A stretch of DNA of 24,601 bases from a virus: the IMG/VR virus record IMGVR_UViG_3300022907_000094, positions 1 through 24,601 of that record. One strand, 5' to 3'. Below, piece by piece: positions 16,254 to 22,379 of the stretch (positions are counted from its first letter, which is position 1; each line of letters starts with the position of its first letter). The translations under genes were made by a program, and so were the position numbers. Below the pieces are notes generated by a model. It worked only from the letters and a program-made list of their open reading frames with translations, was not told where the DNA came from and did no database searches.

Positions 16254-17435
16254 ATGGCAGGCCCATTAAAGATAAAAACAAGTGATATAACTTCAGGTAA
16301 CATTTCGGGGTTGCAGGAACTTTCTACCGCAGAAAAAAAGGATTACACTGCAAACATTATCACCACTGAATTCGCTAGTAGTGTGGGAACGGCTTCTATT
16401 GAAGTTACTACAGGTTCTCTTACTTCTGGGTTCACCTCGATAGGTACATTTACAGACCGCACAAGAACTGAGGCTGTTGGTACACACCCAGCGGCTGGTG
16501 GATTGTCAACAACTGTTTATACATTTGGTGAAGACACAAGAGTAGTAACGGATAATAAAACTGCTACACCGCTAAGACTAAACTCTGACGGAGAGATAGT
16601 AGAATCAACGGATGCGGAAATTGATTCTGAAATTCTTGATGATGTAATTAATGCAATGATTACAGATGATGCGAATACGGCTGGTCAGTATTGGCTTTCT
16701 GCATCTGCTCCTGCAGGCGGTACATGGACCAGTCGAGGTCAAATTGATGACACTCAGACTGACGGAACTACTGTAACAAAGTATCTTTGGCAAAAAACTG
16801 CCGCAACAACAGTACCTGCTTCTGCTACAAATAGAACACTCACAAAATTTGACGGCGAGAGTGTTGCAGAATTTTCGGATACTGAACTACAAAGTCTTAC
16901 CAACAGATTTAGAAACAGAGTAGTTGCGACAAACATTGGTCGCTATGAAGTTTCTACTTCAGCCCCTACATCTGGTGGTACTTGGCAACAAAGAGGTGAA
17001 ACACTAACCGATCAGTTAAAAGATATTGTTAGTGTAGCATACGCAGGAAACTATACTGGTTCATACAGTGGTACATATTCTACTGCATTTGCAGGCGATT
17101 ATACGGGTAATTATACTGGTTACTTCACTGGAAATTACACTGGTTATTACACTGGTGCATATGCAGGAAACTATACTGGCTCATATACATTATTTTACGG
17201 GGGCTCTATTGGGGGCTATTTCGACGGTACATATACTGGGTATTATGAAGGATCGTATGAAGGAACATATGCAGGATCGTATAGTACAGTATTTGCCGGA
17301 ACCTACACTGGTTACTACACTGGTTTCTTTACTGGTGCATATTCAGGAACATATACTGGCTACTATGCTGGCGATACGGTTCAAGCAACTTCTTCTACAC
17401 AGGAATCTAAAAAACTGTTTTTAAGAATCGCATAA
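16254..17435 (+). CDS. Fibre-like protein with a long Tyr-Gly tetrapeptide repeat
   Basis: A 393-residue protein following the fibre gene after 18 bases, with AAAGGG (16238-16243) as ribosome binding site. Residues 1-260 are Thr/Ser-rich and mixed. They include two similar short blocks, GQYWLSASAPAGGTWTSRG (about 145-163) and GRYEVSTSAPTSGGTWQQRG (about 229-248), which suggests an internal duplication. Residues 263-373 are near-continuous four-residue repeats (Y-x-G-x), such as GNYTGYFTGNYTGYYTG. The last 20 residues (QESKKLFLRIA) are ordinary. The repeat should make an extended, aromatic-rich ladder. It could be a host-binding or fibre-tip element, or a target for glycosylation. The function is not known from sequence. 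Confidence 0.75.
   Translation: MAGPLKIKTSDITSGNISGLQELSTAEKKDYTANIITTEFASSVGTASIEVTTGSLTSGFTSIGTFTDRTRTEAVGTHPAAGGLSTTVYTFGEDTRVVTDNKTATPLRLNSDGEIVESTDAEIDSEILDDVINAMITDDANTAGQYWLSASAPAGGTWTSRGQIDDTQTDGTTVTKYLWQKTAATTVPASATNRTLTKFDGESVAEFSDTELQSLTNRFRNRVVATNIGRYEVSTSAPTSGGTWQQRGETLTDQLKDIVSVAYAGNYTGSYSGTYSTAFAGDYTGNYTGYFTGNYTGYYTGAYAGNYTGSYTLFYGGSIGGYFDGTYTGYYEGSYEGTYAGSYSTVFAGTYTGYYTGFFTGAYSGTYTGYYAGDTVQATSSTQESKKLFLRIA
17040..17372 (+). repeat. 12-bp / 4-residue tandem repeat array (Y-T-G-x)
   Basis: About 27 tetrapeptide units of the form Tyr/Phe-Thr/Ser/Ala-Gly-x, with small breaks at LFYGGSIGG and STVFAG. Core DNA unit: variants of TAYACTGGNNAN. The 17-base block GCAGGAAACTATACTGG occurs twice (from 17042 and from 17164), suggesting segmental duplication within the array. 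Several units read NYT, which is also an Asn-X-Thr sequon. Confidence 0.9.
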
Positions 17436-17438
17436 ATA
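17431..17438 (+). promoter_or_regulatory. Possible late promoter box before the 145-residue gene
   Basis: CATAAATA, one mismatch from TATAAATA, overlaps the stop of the repeat-fibre gene and sits 32 bases before the ATG at 17470. The spacing is good; the mismatch is at the first base. Confidence 0.35.
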
Positions 17439-17469
17439 ACTTTATTATTATTAATTTGTGGAGTTTGTG

Positions 17470-17907
17470 ATGGAGCAAGAAAAATATAGAAATCCAATTT
17501 GGCAGAACAAAGATAACAGGCATTTAGTCTGTGAAATTTTGCAACCCAATGGTGAATATGCAGTATGTCATGTGATTGCCGGACCCGAAGCAGAAGGCGG
17601 TGTCAATAAAGATTACGATGCTGTTATTGAGCAGTACGGCATTGATGGTCTCGATTCTTTGACAGAAGCACACAAAGAACAACAAAAGAAAAATCACGAA
17701 AGAAGAAAAGAACACGAAGAACAAAAGTTTCAAAGACACAAGCAAGAAGTCTTATTCAACATGAAACTTGAAGCCTTTGAAATCGAATCTGTAAAAAATT
17801 CTGAAAACAAAGAACTAAAGAAACTTATTCGCAAGGCTAAGTCACCCTTAGAAGTACAGGCGTACACAACAATTCTAATTCAAAAGGAATTAGATAAGAA
17901 TGAATAA
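17470..17907 (+). CDS. Charged helical protein of unknown function after the fibre genes
   Basis: I chose the ATG at 17470 because TGGAG at 17459-17463 lies 6 bases upstream; an in-frame GTG at 17458 would include that site. The product has 145 residues. Residues 1-60 are probably a small beta domain (YRNPIWQNKDNRHLVCEIL, GEYAVCHVIAG). Residues 65-100 are a long, highly charged helix (EQQKKNHERRKEHEEQKFQR). The rest is helical, with AYTTILIQKELDKNE at the end. I do not recognise the family. Small genes after fibre genes are often fibre chaperones or attachment proteins, which fits but is not shown. It overlaps the next gene by 8 bases. Confidence 0.65.
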   Translation: MEQEKYRNPIWQNKDNRHLVCEILQPNGEYAVCHVIAGPEAEGGVNKDYDAVIEQYGIDGLDSLTEAHKEQQKKNHERRKEHEEQKFQRHKQEVLFNMKLEAFEIESVKNSENKELKKLIRKAKSPLEVQAYTTILIQKELDKNE

Positions 17908-18613
17908 AGGCTACATATATGTAGCCTCAGTCAATAAAGCATATTACTACGCCGCAAAAAAATCCGCAGAATCTTTATTAGACTTTTATCCCGAGGCTAA
18001 GATAACTCTATTCACACATGACTTTTGGGTTGAGCCAGAAGACTATGAAATGTTTGACCAAGTTATCACTGAAGGCTGCCCTGAAAATATCAGAGCAAAG
18101 TTGTGGGCATTGTCAAAAACACCCTATGATGTTACAATGTATATAGATGCTGATACTGTTATTGAGCATGAAGACATTGCAATTGCTTTTGATTATATTG
18201 AAGAAAATGATATTTTGTTTACCCGTAATCGTCCATACAATGCTAAAATAACAAAACTGTCTGACACAGAAGAAATGATTTATCATTGCGGATTGTTCAT
18301 ATATAAAAGCAACCCACAAACTTTTAAGTTGATGGATGATTGGTATGACCAGTTTATGGAACAGAACAAACCTAATTGGGTATCAGATCCTTACCCTTGG
18401 GAAGTGAGAAAGTGGGATACATTCAGCATGTGGTACTTGCTAAATAAAACAGAACAGAATGTAAAAGTTGGAGAATTTCCACAGCCCGATGCGAGATGGA
18501 ATTTCGTGTGGGGATATTTTGATAACGAATTACAGGGAAGTGAAAGAGTGATTCTACATTATACTATACCTGACCGAGAACTTTTAAATAATGAAGATAT
18601 TAGATTCAATTAA
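17900..18613 (+). CDS. GT-A fold glycosyltransferase (GT8-like)
   Basis: This 237-residue protein has the layout of nucleotide-sugar-dependent GT-A transferases: a Rossmann-like start (GYIYVASVNKAYYYAAKKSA), a strand ITLFTHD, then KLWALSKTPYDVTMYIDADT. The DxD metal and sugar-nucleotide site is Asp83-Ala-Asp85. Downstream, MIYHCGLFIYK (about 126-136) resembles the acceptor-side segment of GT8-like enzymes, and a Trp-rich C-terminal region follows. It lacks the KWG...NPEG...FFDLDVIIQ blocks of the three minus-strand transferases, so it is a separate branch. The start overlaps the previous gene by 8 bases, with AAGGA 11 bases upstream. Donor sugar and acceptor are unknown. Confidence 0.78.
   Translation: MNKGYIYVASVNKAYYYAAKKSAESLLDFYPEAKITLFTHDFWVEPEDYEMFDQVITEGCPENIRAKLWALSKTPYDVTMYIDADTVIEHEDIAIAFDYIEENDILFTRNRPYNAKITKLSDTEEMIYHCGLFIYKSNPQTFKLMDDWYDQFMEQNKPNWVSDPYPWEVRKWDTFSMWYLLNKTEQNVKVGEFPQPDARWNFVWGYFDNELQGSERVILHYTIPDRELLNNEDIRFN
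17908..17927 (+). other. Perfect 20-bp palindrome at the start of the glycosyltransferase gene
   Basis: The inverted repeat AGGCTACA-TATA-TGTAGCCT begins at the base after the upstream stop codon (17905-17907) and lies in codons 3-10 of the glycosyltransferase gene. In RNA it can form an 8-bp stem with a 4-base loop. No T-run follows, so it is not a standard intrinsic terminator. Confidence 0.85.
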
Positions 18614-19220
18614 TCCAGAACTTATTGAAATACTAGAACCATATATTGAGTGGTTTTTTCAACAGGACTACGAAAGTTTACCGACACATCAAAGAGGAAA
18701 AGATAAAGATCACAATCTTTATTCAGCATCCTCATATGATTACTTGAAGGAAGTAATGTCCAACGAGAGTCATATTGGCCCGCCCGAAGTATCAAGAGTC
18801 CGAGACTTGCAACTAGGTCCTGAAGTACCCAAGATTCATAAAGAAAAATCCGCTGTTATCAACGATGCTCTTGTAAAATTTCTTGGAGCAAAGTTTACAG
18901 CAGTACATGTCTTTTATCTGCCAGGTGATTATATGGGTTGGCACAATAATTGGGATTGTCCAGGATATAATATTTTGATAAACTATAATCCTAAAGGAAA
19001 AGGTTGGTTTAAATATTATGATTATGATAAAGACGAAATTGTTACTCTACACGATCCTAAAGGATGGTCTGCTAAAGTAGGTTACTACGGTGGTAAAGAT
19101 GAAGACCCATCTCAACACTATTGGCATTGTGCTGGTTCAGAGTCTCCAAGACATACATTTGGAATGGTAATACCTAATAAAGATATGTGGGAGATGATGG
19201 TAGAAGATATAGGGGGTTAG
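18591..19220 (+). CDS. Putative 2-oxoglutarate/Fe(II)-dependent oxygenase
   Basis: This 209-residue protein has a C-terminal half that fits the double-stranded beta-helix of this superfamily. It has FYLPGDYMGWHNNWD with candidate iron ligands His118 and Asp122 (spacing HxxxD instead of the usual HxD). A strand pair GKGWFKYYDYD / IVTLHDPKGWSAKVGYYGG follows, then YWHCAGSESPRHTFGMVI with distal His179 and the 2-oxoglutarate-binding candidate Arg187. Such oxygenases hydroxylate proteins, nucleic acids or small molecules and are common in marine T4-like phages. The ATG overlaps the glycosyltransferase gene by 23 bases, suggesting coupling. The unusual first iron motif is the main doubt. Confidence 0.55.
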   Translation: MKILDSINPELIEILEPYIEWFFQQDYESLPTHQRGKDKDHNLYSASSYDYLKEVMSNESHIGPPEVSRVRDLQLGPEVPKIHKEKSAVINDALVKFLGAKFTAVHVFYLPGDYMGWHNNWDCPGYNILINYNPKGKGWFKYYDYDKDEIVTLHDPKGWSAKVGYYGGKDEDPSQHYWHCAGSESPRHTFGMVIPNKDMWEMMVEDIGG

Positions 19221-19912
19221 ATCAAACCATCTCTTTGACCGATAATCATATATCTGTCGTATTCTTTTTTGCCATCCCATGAGTAATAATGCTGTTTTCT
19301 TACACCTTCGTAATTAACTTCATCAAGTCCTACTTGCTCTTTCAATGCATCGATAGAATCAACACAGTTGATACCGTACATTTCTTCAACAACATTGCTA
19401 TTCTGTAACGCATAGATGGCATGTGGATTCTTTGAGCGAAGTTCCTTCAGAGGATACATCTGTTCCGTTTGTATGCAAATCACGACATCAACTTCAATTT
19501 TACATAAGTTATCAAATTCAAACGGAATGTCTAGATTGTGATGTCTTGTTTTGATAAACTTTTCTTGCGCATAGTGTTTGTGGAAAATCTTAGACAACTC
19601 AATAGACTCTTCATCTAAATCAACCATGTGCAATTGCGCAATATCTAAGTTTTCACAAAGAAGAGGCACTATAGGAATTCCTAACCAAGAATTCAAAATA
19701 AGAATTCTTAGATTGCCTGTCTTTAGATAGTATTCATCTAAATAATTCTTCAACTCTTCAACAAGCCATATACTGGCTTCAACATTATTTTGTCCAAGAG
19801 AATCACGAAAGTCGGTAAGTTTATGAGGCATGCGTTTCTCAATAACATGCAAAGCCTCACCCCAGTTTTTGTAGTTGTTTAGAAAATTAGAATTTAGATT
19901 AGAATTTGACAT
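19217..19912 (-). CDS. Putative class I SAM-dependent methyltransferase
   Basis: I start it at the ATG at 19912 (231 residues, MSNSNLNSNF), preceded by GTGAAG and overlapping the upstream gene by 14 bases. A longer reading from 19978 would add 22 residues lying out of frame inside that gene. A Rossmann-like core is visible: LRILILNSWLGIP (about 68-80) at the place of motif I, HMVDLDEESIELSKIF (95-110) with the acidic residue that would bind the SAM ribose, and a strand VDVVICIQTEQM (141-152). Motif I lacks the usual GxGxG, so activity is uncertain. It is the last gene of the minus-strand operon, and its stop overlaps the oxygenase stop by 4 bases. Confidence 0.55.
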   Translation of the reverse strand: MSNSNLNSNFLNNYKNWGEALHVIEKRMPHKLTDFRDSLGQNNVEASIWLVEELKNYLDEYYLKTGNLRILILNSWLGIPIVPLLCENLDIAQLHMVDLDEESIELSKIFHKHYAQEKFIKTRHHNLDIPFEFDNLCKIEVDVVICIQTEQMYPLKELRSKNPHAIYALQNSNVVEEMYGINCVDSIDALKEQVGLDEVNYEGVRKQHYYSWDGKKEYDRYMIIGQRDGLI

Positions 19913-20573
19913 CTTCACTTTTACCCATTGAATCAAAAATACAAATGTAAGGCATTTCTCTGAACACATGTTTCTCAATATCTTGAGGAAACAAATAGCC
20001 TTGATTAAAACTATATACCCAACCTATAGGAAACAGTTTTTGTTTAACAACCCTACGATTGTAAAAGAAGTTATCAAGACCACGATAATACCATAAAATT
20101 TGTTTTTTGTATTTGTTAAAATAGTCCTTTATTGCTCTAGTGTCAAGAGTATCATTCCAACGCAACACACTAGAGTTTAAGTCTGTATATTTATGTGGTA
20201 TGTGCCTAGTATTTTTATGTGAAGTATCTAAGTCATGCCACCATGTTTTTACAAAGCAAAGACAATCTTCTGGATCGAACTCTGCAATTACATCAATGTT
20301 TTTCTGAATGATAACATCCAAATCAAAAAACATTTTTTCTCCTTTCTGTGTGACAAGCAAATCGTCAAACAGATACATCTTATTCCACCATTTTTCTAAG
20401 CGGTTGTTTTCGGGAATAGGAATGATGTTCACTTCTTCAGAGATGCCTTCAGGATTTTCAGTGATACAATGAAACTGAAACTCGCAACTCAAGTGTTTCT
20501 TACAACTATCTAGGAGTTGATTTACATGAGAAGCAACATATTTTTCGCCCCACTTTACAGTGTAGATATTCAT
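19899..20573 (-). CDS. GT-A glycosyltransferase, paralogue 3 of the minus-strand family
   Basis: The best start is the ATG at 20573 (224 residues), in an ATGA overlap with the upstream FkbM gene. Residues before MNIYTVKWG in a longer reading are out-of-frame upstream sequence. Family blocks shared with the other two paralogues are VKWGEKYVASHVNQL (6-20), FHCITENPEGI (35-44), EVNIIPIP (47-54), FFDLDVIIQKN (82-92, DxD = Asp84/Asp86) and WVYSFNQG near the C-terminus. It is the shortest and most diverged of the three, lacking the HPKYWFG block. It probably transfers a sugar from a nucleotide donor; substrates are unknown. Confidence 0.75.
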   Translation of the reverse strand: MNIYTVKWGEKYVASHVNQLLDSCKKHLSCEFQFHCITENPEGISEEVNIIPIPENNRLEKWWNKMYLFDDLLVTQKGEKMFFDLDVIIQKNIDVIAEFDPEDCLCFVKTWWHDLDTSHKNTRHIPHKYTDLNSSVLRWNDTLDTRAIKDYFNKYKKQILWYYRGLDNFFYNRRVVKQKLFPIGWVYSFNQGYLFPQDIEKHVFREMPYICIFDSMGKSEDVKF

Positions 20574-21151
20574 ATATACAACCAATCCAATCCAAACTGT
20601 TTCCACTTACTATATCCTAAATCGAATAGTATGTTTTCTCCATTACCCCGCTCTAACGCTACAACAGGATGACATTTTTTTAAAGTATCTAACATACCTT
20701 TTAGAGCATGAGGCTCATGGCCCTCGATATCTAAATGTATTAAGTCAGGTTCAATTTCATAATCATCTAAGCGAACTTGCTTTATACTACCCTTATTAAT
20801 GACTCTTGTTGCACCCGAATTAATAGGATCTACTTTTACTCCAACATAACATTCTTTGTCACCCAATGCGGCTTCATACATTGTAACATTAGTTTCAGTT
20901 ATATTATTTTTAAGACATAAAAAATTATTAGGTTCAGGTTCAAATGTAATAACATGTTGTACATGTTTAGCGTATTGAGCAGTATATAAACCACAATTGC
21001 CGCCAGCCTGAACTACTGTGAATACTTTGCCAATAGTTTTAAGAATGTCTTCAGGTATTGTTGGATGATACTCAGTTAAATGTTTCCAGCAATGATAATC
21101 TTCTTTGGGCCAAAGCCATTCTCTTTCTTCAAATATTCTGACTTCGTTCAT
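20570..21151 (-). CDS. FkbM-like SAM-dependent methyltransferase
   Basis: The start is the ATG at 21151, in an ATGA overlap with the cytidylyltransferase gene (193 residues). Motif I is VVQAGGNCGLYTAQYA (47-61), with Gly50, Gly51 and Gly54. ITFEPEPNNFLCLKNN (68-83) is the usual 'FEP-p-n-f-LxxN' block of FkbM-type enzymes. DLIHLDIEGHEPHALKG (136-152) is their 'DxEGxE' motif. Family members mostly O-methylate sugars or small acceptors, fitting a sugar-modification operon. The fold is complete and the catalytic blocks are present. The methylated substrate cannot be read from sequence. Confidence 0.85.
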   Translation of the reverse strand: MNEVRIFEEREWLWPKEDYHCWKHLTEYHPTIPEDILKTIGKVFTVVQAGGNCGLYTAQYAKHVQHVITFEPEPNNFLCLKNNITETNVTMYEAALGDKECYVGVKVDPINSGATRVINKGSIKQVRLDDYEIEPDLIHLDIEGHEPHALKGMLDTLKKCHPVVALERGNGENILFDLGYSKWKQFGLDWLYI

Positions 21152-21570
21152 CGCCAATTCTCTAGCACCTTATTGATTCTTTTTCTCAAATCACTAGTAG
21201 AGAATCTGTGGTCTCGTTTGTTGAAGTAAAGTTTTATATCTCTTTTACGGCAAATATCCTTACCAGTGAAATCCTTATCTCTATATTCCTCACCCAATAT
21301 TCTAACATTAATATGATACATTTGCAATATATCTTCTAAGTCTTTTTCAGTGGCGTAAGGTATTATTTCGTCTACATACTTTACAGCCTTTAATTGAGTA
21401 TATCGTTCAACAATAGTTTGCACTGGTGCATTTTTTTCTTCCCGGTCAACACTTGGATCCATCTGCAACGCACAAATTAGATAGTCACATTGTTCTCTAG
21501 CTTCTCGCAACATTTGTACATGTCCCGAGTGCAAAAGATCAAAGGTACTTGCGGTGAATCCTACTCTCAT
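21148..21570 (-). CDS. Cytidylyltransferase (TagD / glycerol-3-phosphate cytidylyltransferase-like)
   Basis: This protein is 140 residues from the ATG at 21570. The HxGH nucleotide-binding motif is His14-Ser-Gly-His17 in STFDLLHSGHVQML. The second motif RYTQLKAVKYVDEII (56-70) and the third STSDLRKRI (124-132, usually RTxGISTT) are in the right places. The length is about that of TagD (about 130), so it is a single-domain enzyme. Such enzymes make CDP-activated alcohols or related sugar nucleotides (CDP-glycerol, CDP-ethanolamine, ADP-heptose in relatives) for surface polymers. It lies between a transferase and a methyltransferase with 4-base overlaps, so it may supply an activated donor. The exact substrate is unknown. 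Confidence 0.85.
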   Translation of the reverse strand: MRVGFTASTFDLLHSGHVQMLREAREQCDYLICALQMDPSVDREEKNAPVQTIVERYTQLKAVKYVDEIIPYATEKDLEDILQMYHINVRILGEEYRDKDFTGKDICRKRDIKLYFNKRDHRFSTSDLRKRINKVLENWR

Positions 21571-22379
21571 CGCCAATGCTCCAATAACTTAGGGTCTGCT
21601 AATTCATCTTGTTTTGTATGACCTCTACTGTCATCTTCAAACGGAAGTAGGTCAACATTGAACACGCAAACAATACAATTTTCACGATATATGCCGACAT
21701 TCAAATCATCTTCTTCCCATGAGCGACCACGATTGTACGAGTAAGCCATCCAAGAAGGAAAATGATCCCACAAGTCAGCTCCGTATCTACCCCAACGCCA
21801 ACTGTGATAGTTATCGGTACCATCAGTAAATGTGAACCAAATCTTTTCTTGATTCTCTAACACATCATTCCAAATACATTCGCACTGATCGTCACTCCAC
21901 ACTTGACAACTTCCATTAGTATAAGCACCGTGTGATAGTTTGAATCGGCGAGTGTCCATAGGTCTTGGATCTTGCCACCAAGATTTCATCTTAGTAGGTC
22001 TTTCTAGGTTGTAGGTAATAATAGGTGTGAGGTCTCTTTGAATGATGACATCCAAATCAAAGAACACAAATCGTCCAGTAGGTTTATCAGGAGCAAAATT
22101 ATGAGTATTGAAAACAAAAGTTTTAGGACGATCCCAGCACCTCGCCATACCATATTTAAAATTGTCGCTACCAAACCAATACTTAGGGTGAATATTAGGA
22201 ATATCAGGAAAAGGAATAACAGTGACATCATCATCTAAGCCCTCGGGATTTTCTGTATAACAATAGAAGTGTGGTTCAAATTCTTTTGGCGTATTTCTAA
22301 ACGCCATATTCTTTAAACGATTAACAAAGTGAGGACCGTATTTCGTACCCCATTTAGAGCAAACATAATTAACACGCAT
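21567..22379 (-). CDS. GT-A glycosyltransferase, paralogue 2 of the minus-strand family
   Basis: The start is the ATG at 22379 (270 residues), 7 bases after GGAG and overlapping the upstream stop by 11 bases. Shared family blocks are CSKWGTKYGPHFVNRLKNM (7-25), HFYCYTENPEGLDDD (37-51), VTVIPFP (52-58), HPKYWFG (64-70), FFDLDVIIQRDL (106-117, DxD = Asp108/Asp110) and WMAYSYNRGRSW later. It aligns over its whole length with the first about 270 residues of the 735-residue fusion, including TDGTDNYHSWRW against KGSDNYHYWRES. It is therefore a tandem duplicate of the fusion's transferase half, without the C-terminal extension. Confidence 0.8.
   Translation of the reverse strand: MRVNYVCSKWGTKYGPHFVNRLKNMAFRNTPKEFEPHFYCYTENPEGLDDDVTVIPFPDIPNIHPKYWFGSDNFKYGMARCWDRPKTFVFNTHNFAPDKPTGRFVFFDLDVIIQRDLTPIITYNLERPTKMKSWWQDPRPMDTRRFKLSHGAYTNGSCQVWSDDQCECIWNDVLENQEKIWFTFTDGTDNYHSWRWGRYGADLWDHFPSWMAYSYNRGRSWEEDDLNVGIYRENCIVCVFNVDLLPFEDDSRGHTKQDELADPKLLEHWR

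Noticed and set aside
17040-17372. CRISPR-like array
   Set aside because: The short 12-bp repeats have no unique spacers and are fully explained as codons of a tetrapeptide repeat.
17068-17424. 118-residue open frame overlapping the Tyr-Gly repeat in another + strand frame
   Set aside because: Its hydrophobic repeated composition is a by-product of the 12-bp repeat read out of frame; it has no ribosome binding site and lies inside a better-supported gene.
17908-17927. Intrinsic terminator
   Set aside because: The hairpin is not followed by a T-run and lies inside the next coding sequence, so normal termination is unlikely; kept as an unexplained palindrome.
19913-19978. N-terminal 22-residue extension (hydrophobic, signal-like) on the methyltransferase-like gene
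   Set aside because: This stretch is the upstream glycosyltransferase's coding sequence read out of frame; the ATG at 19912 with GTGAAG gives the usual short overlap of this operon.
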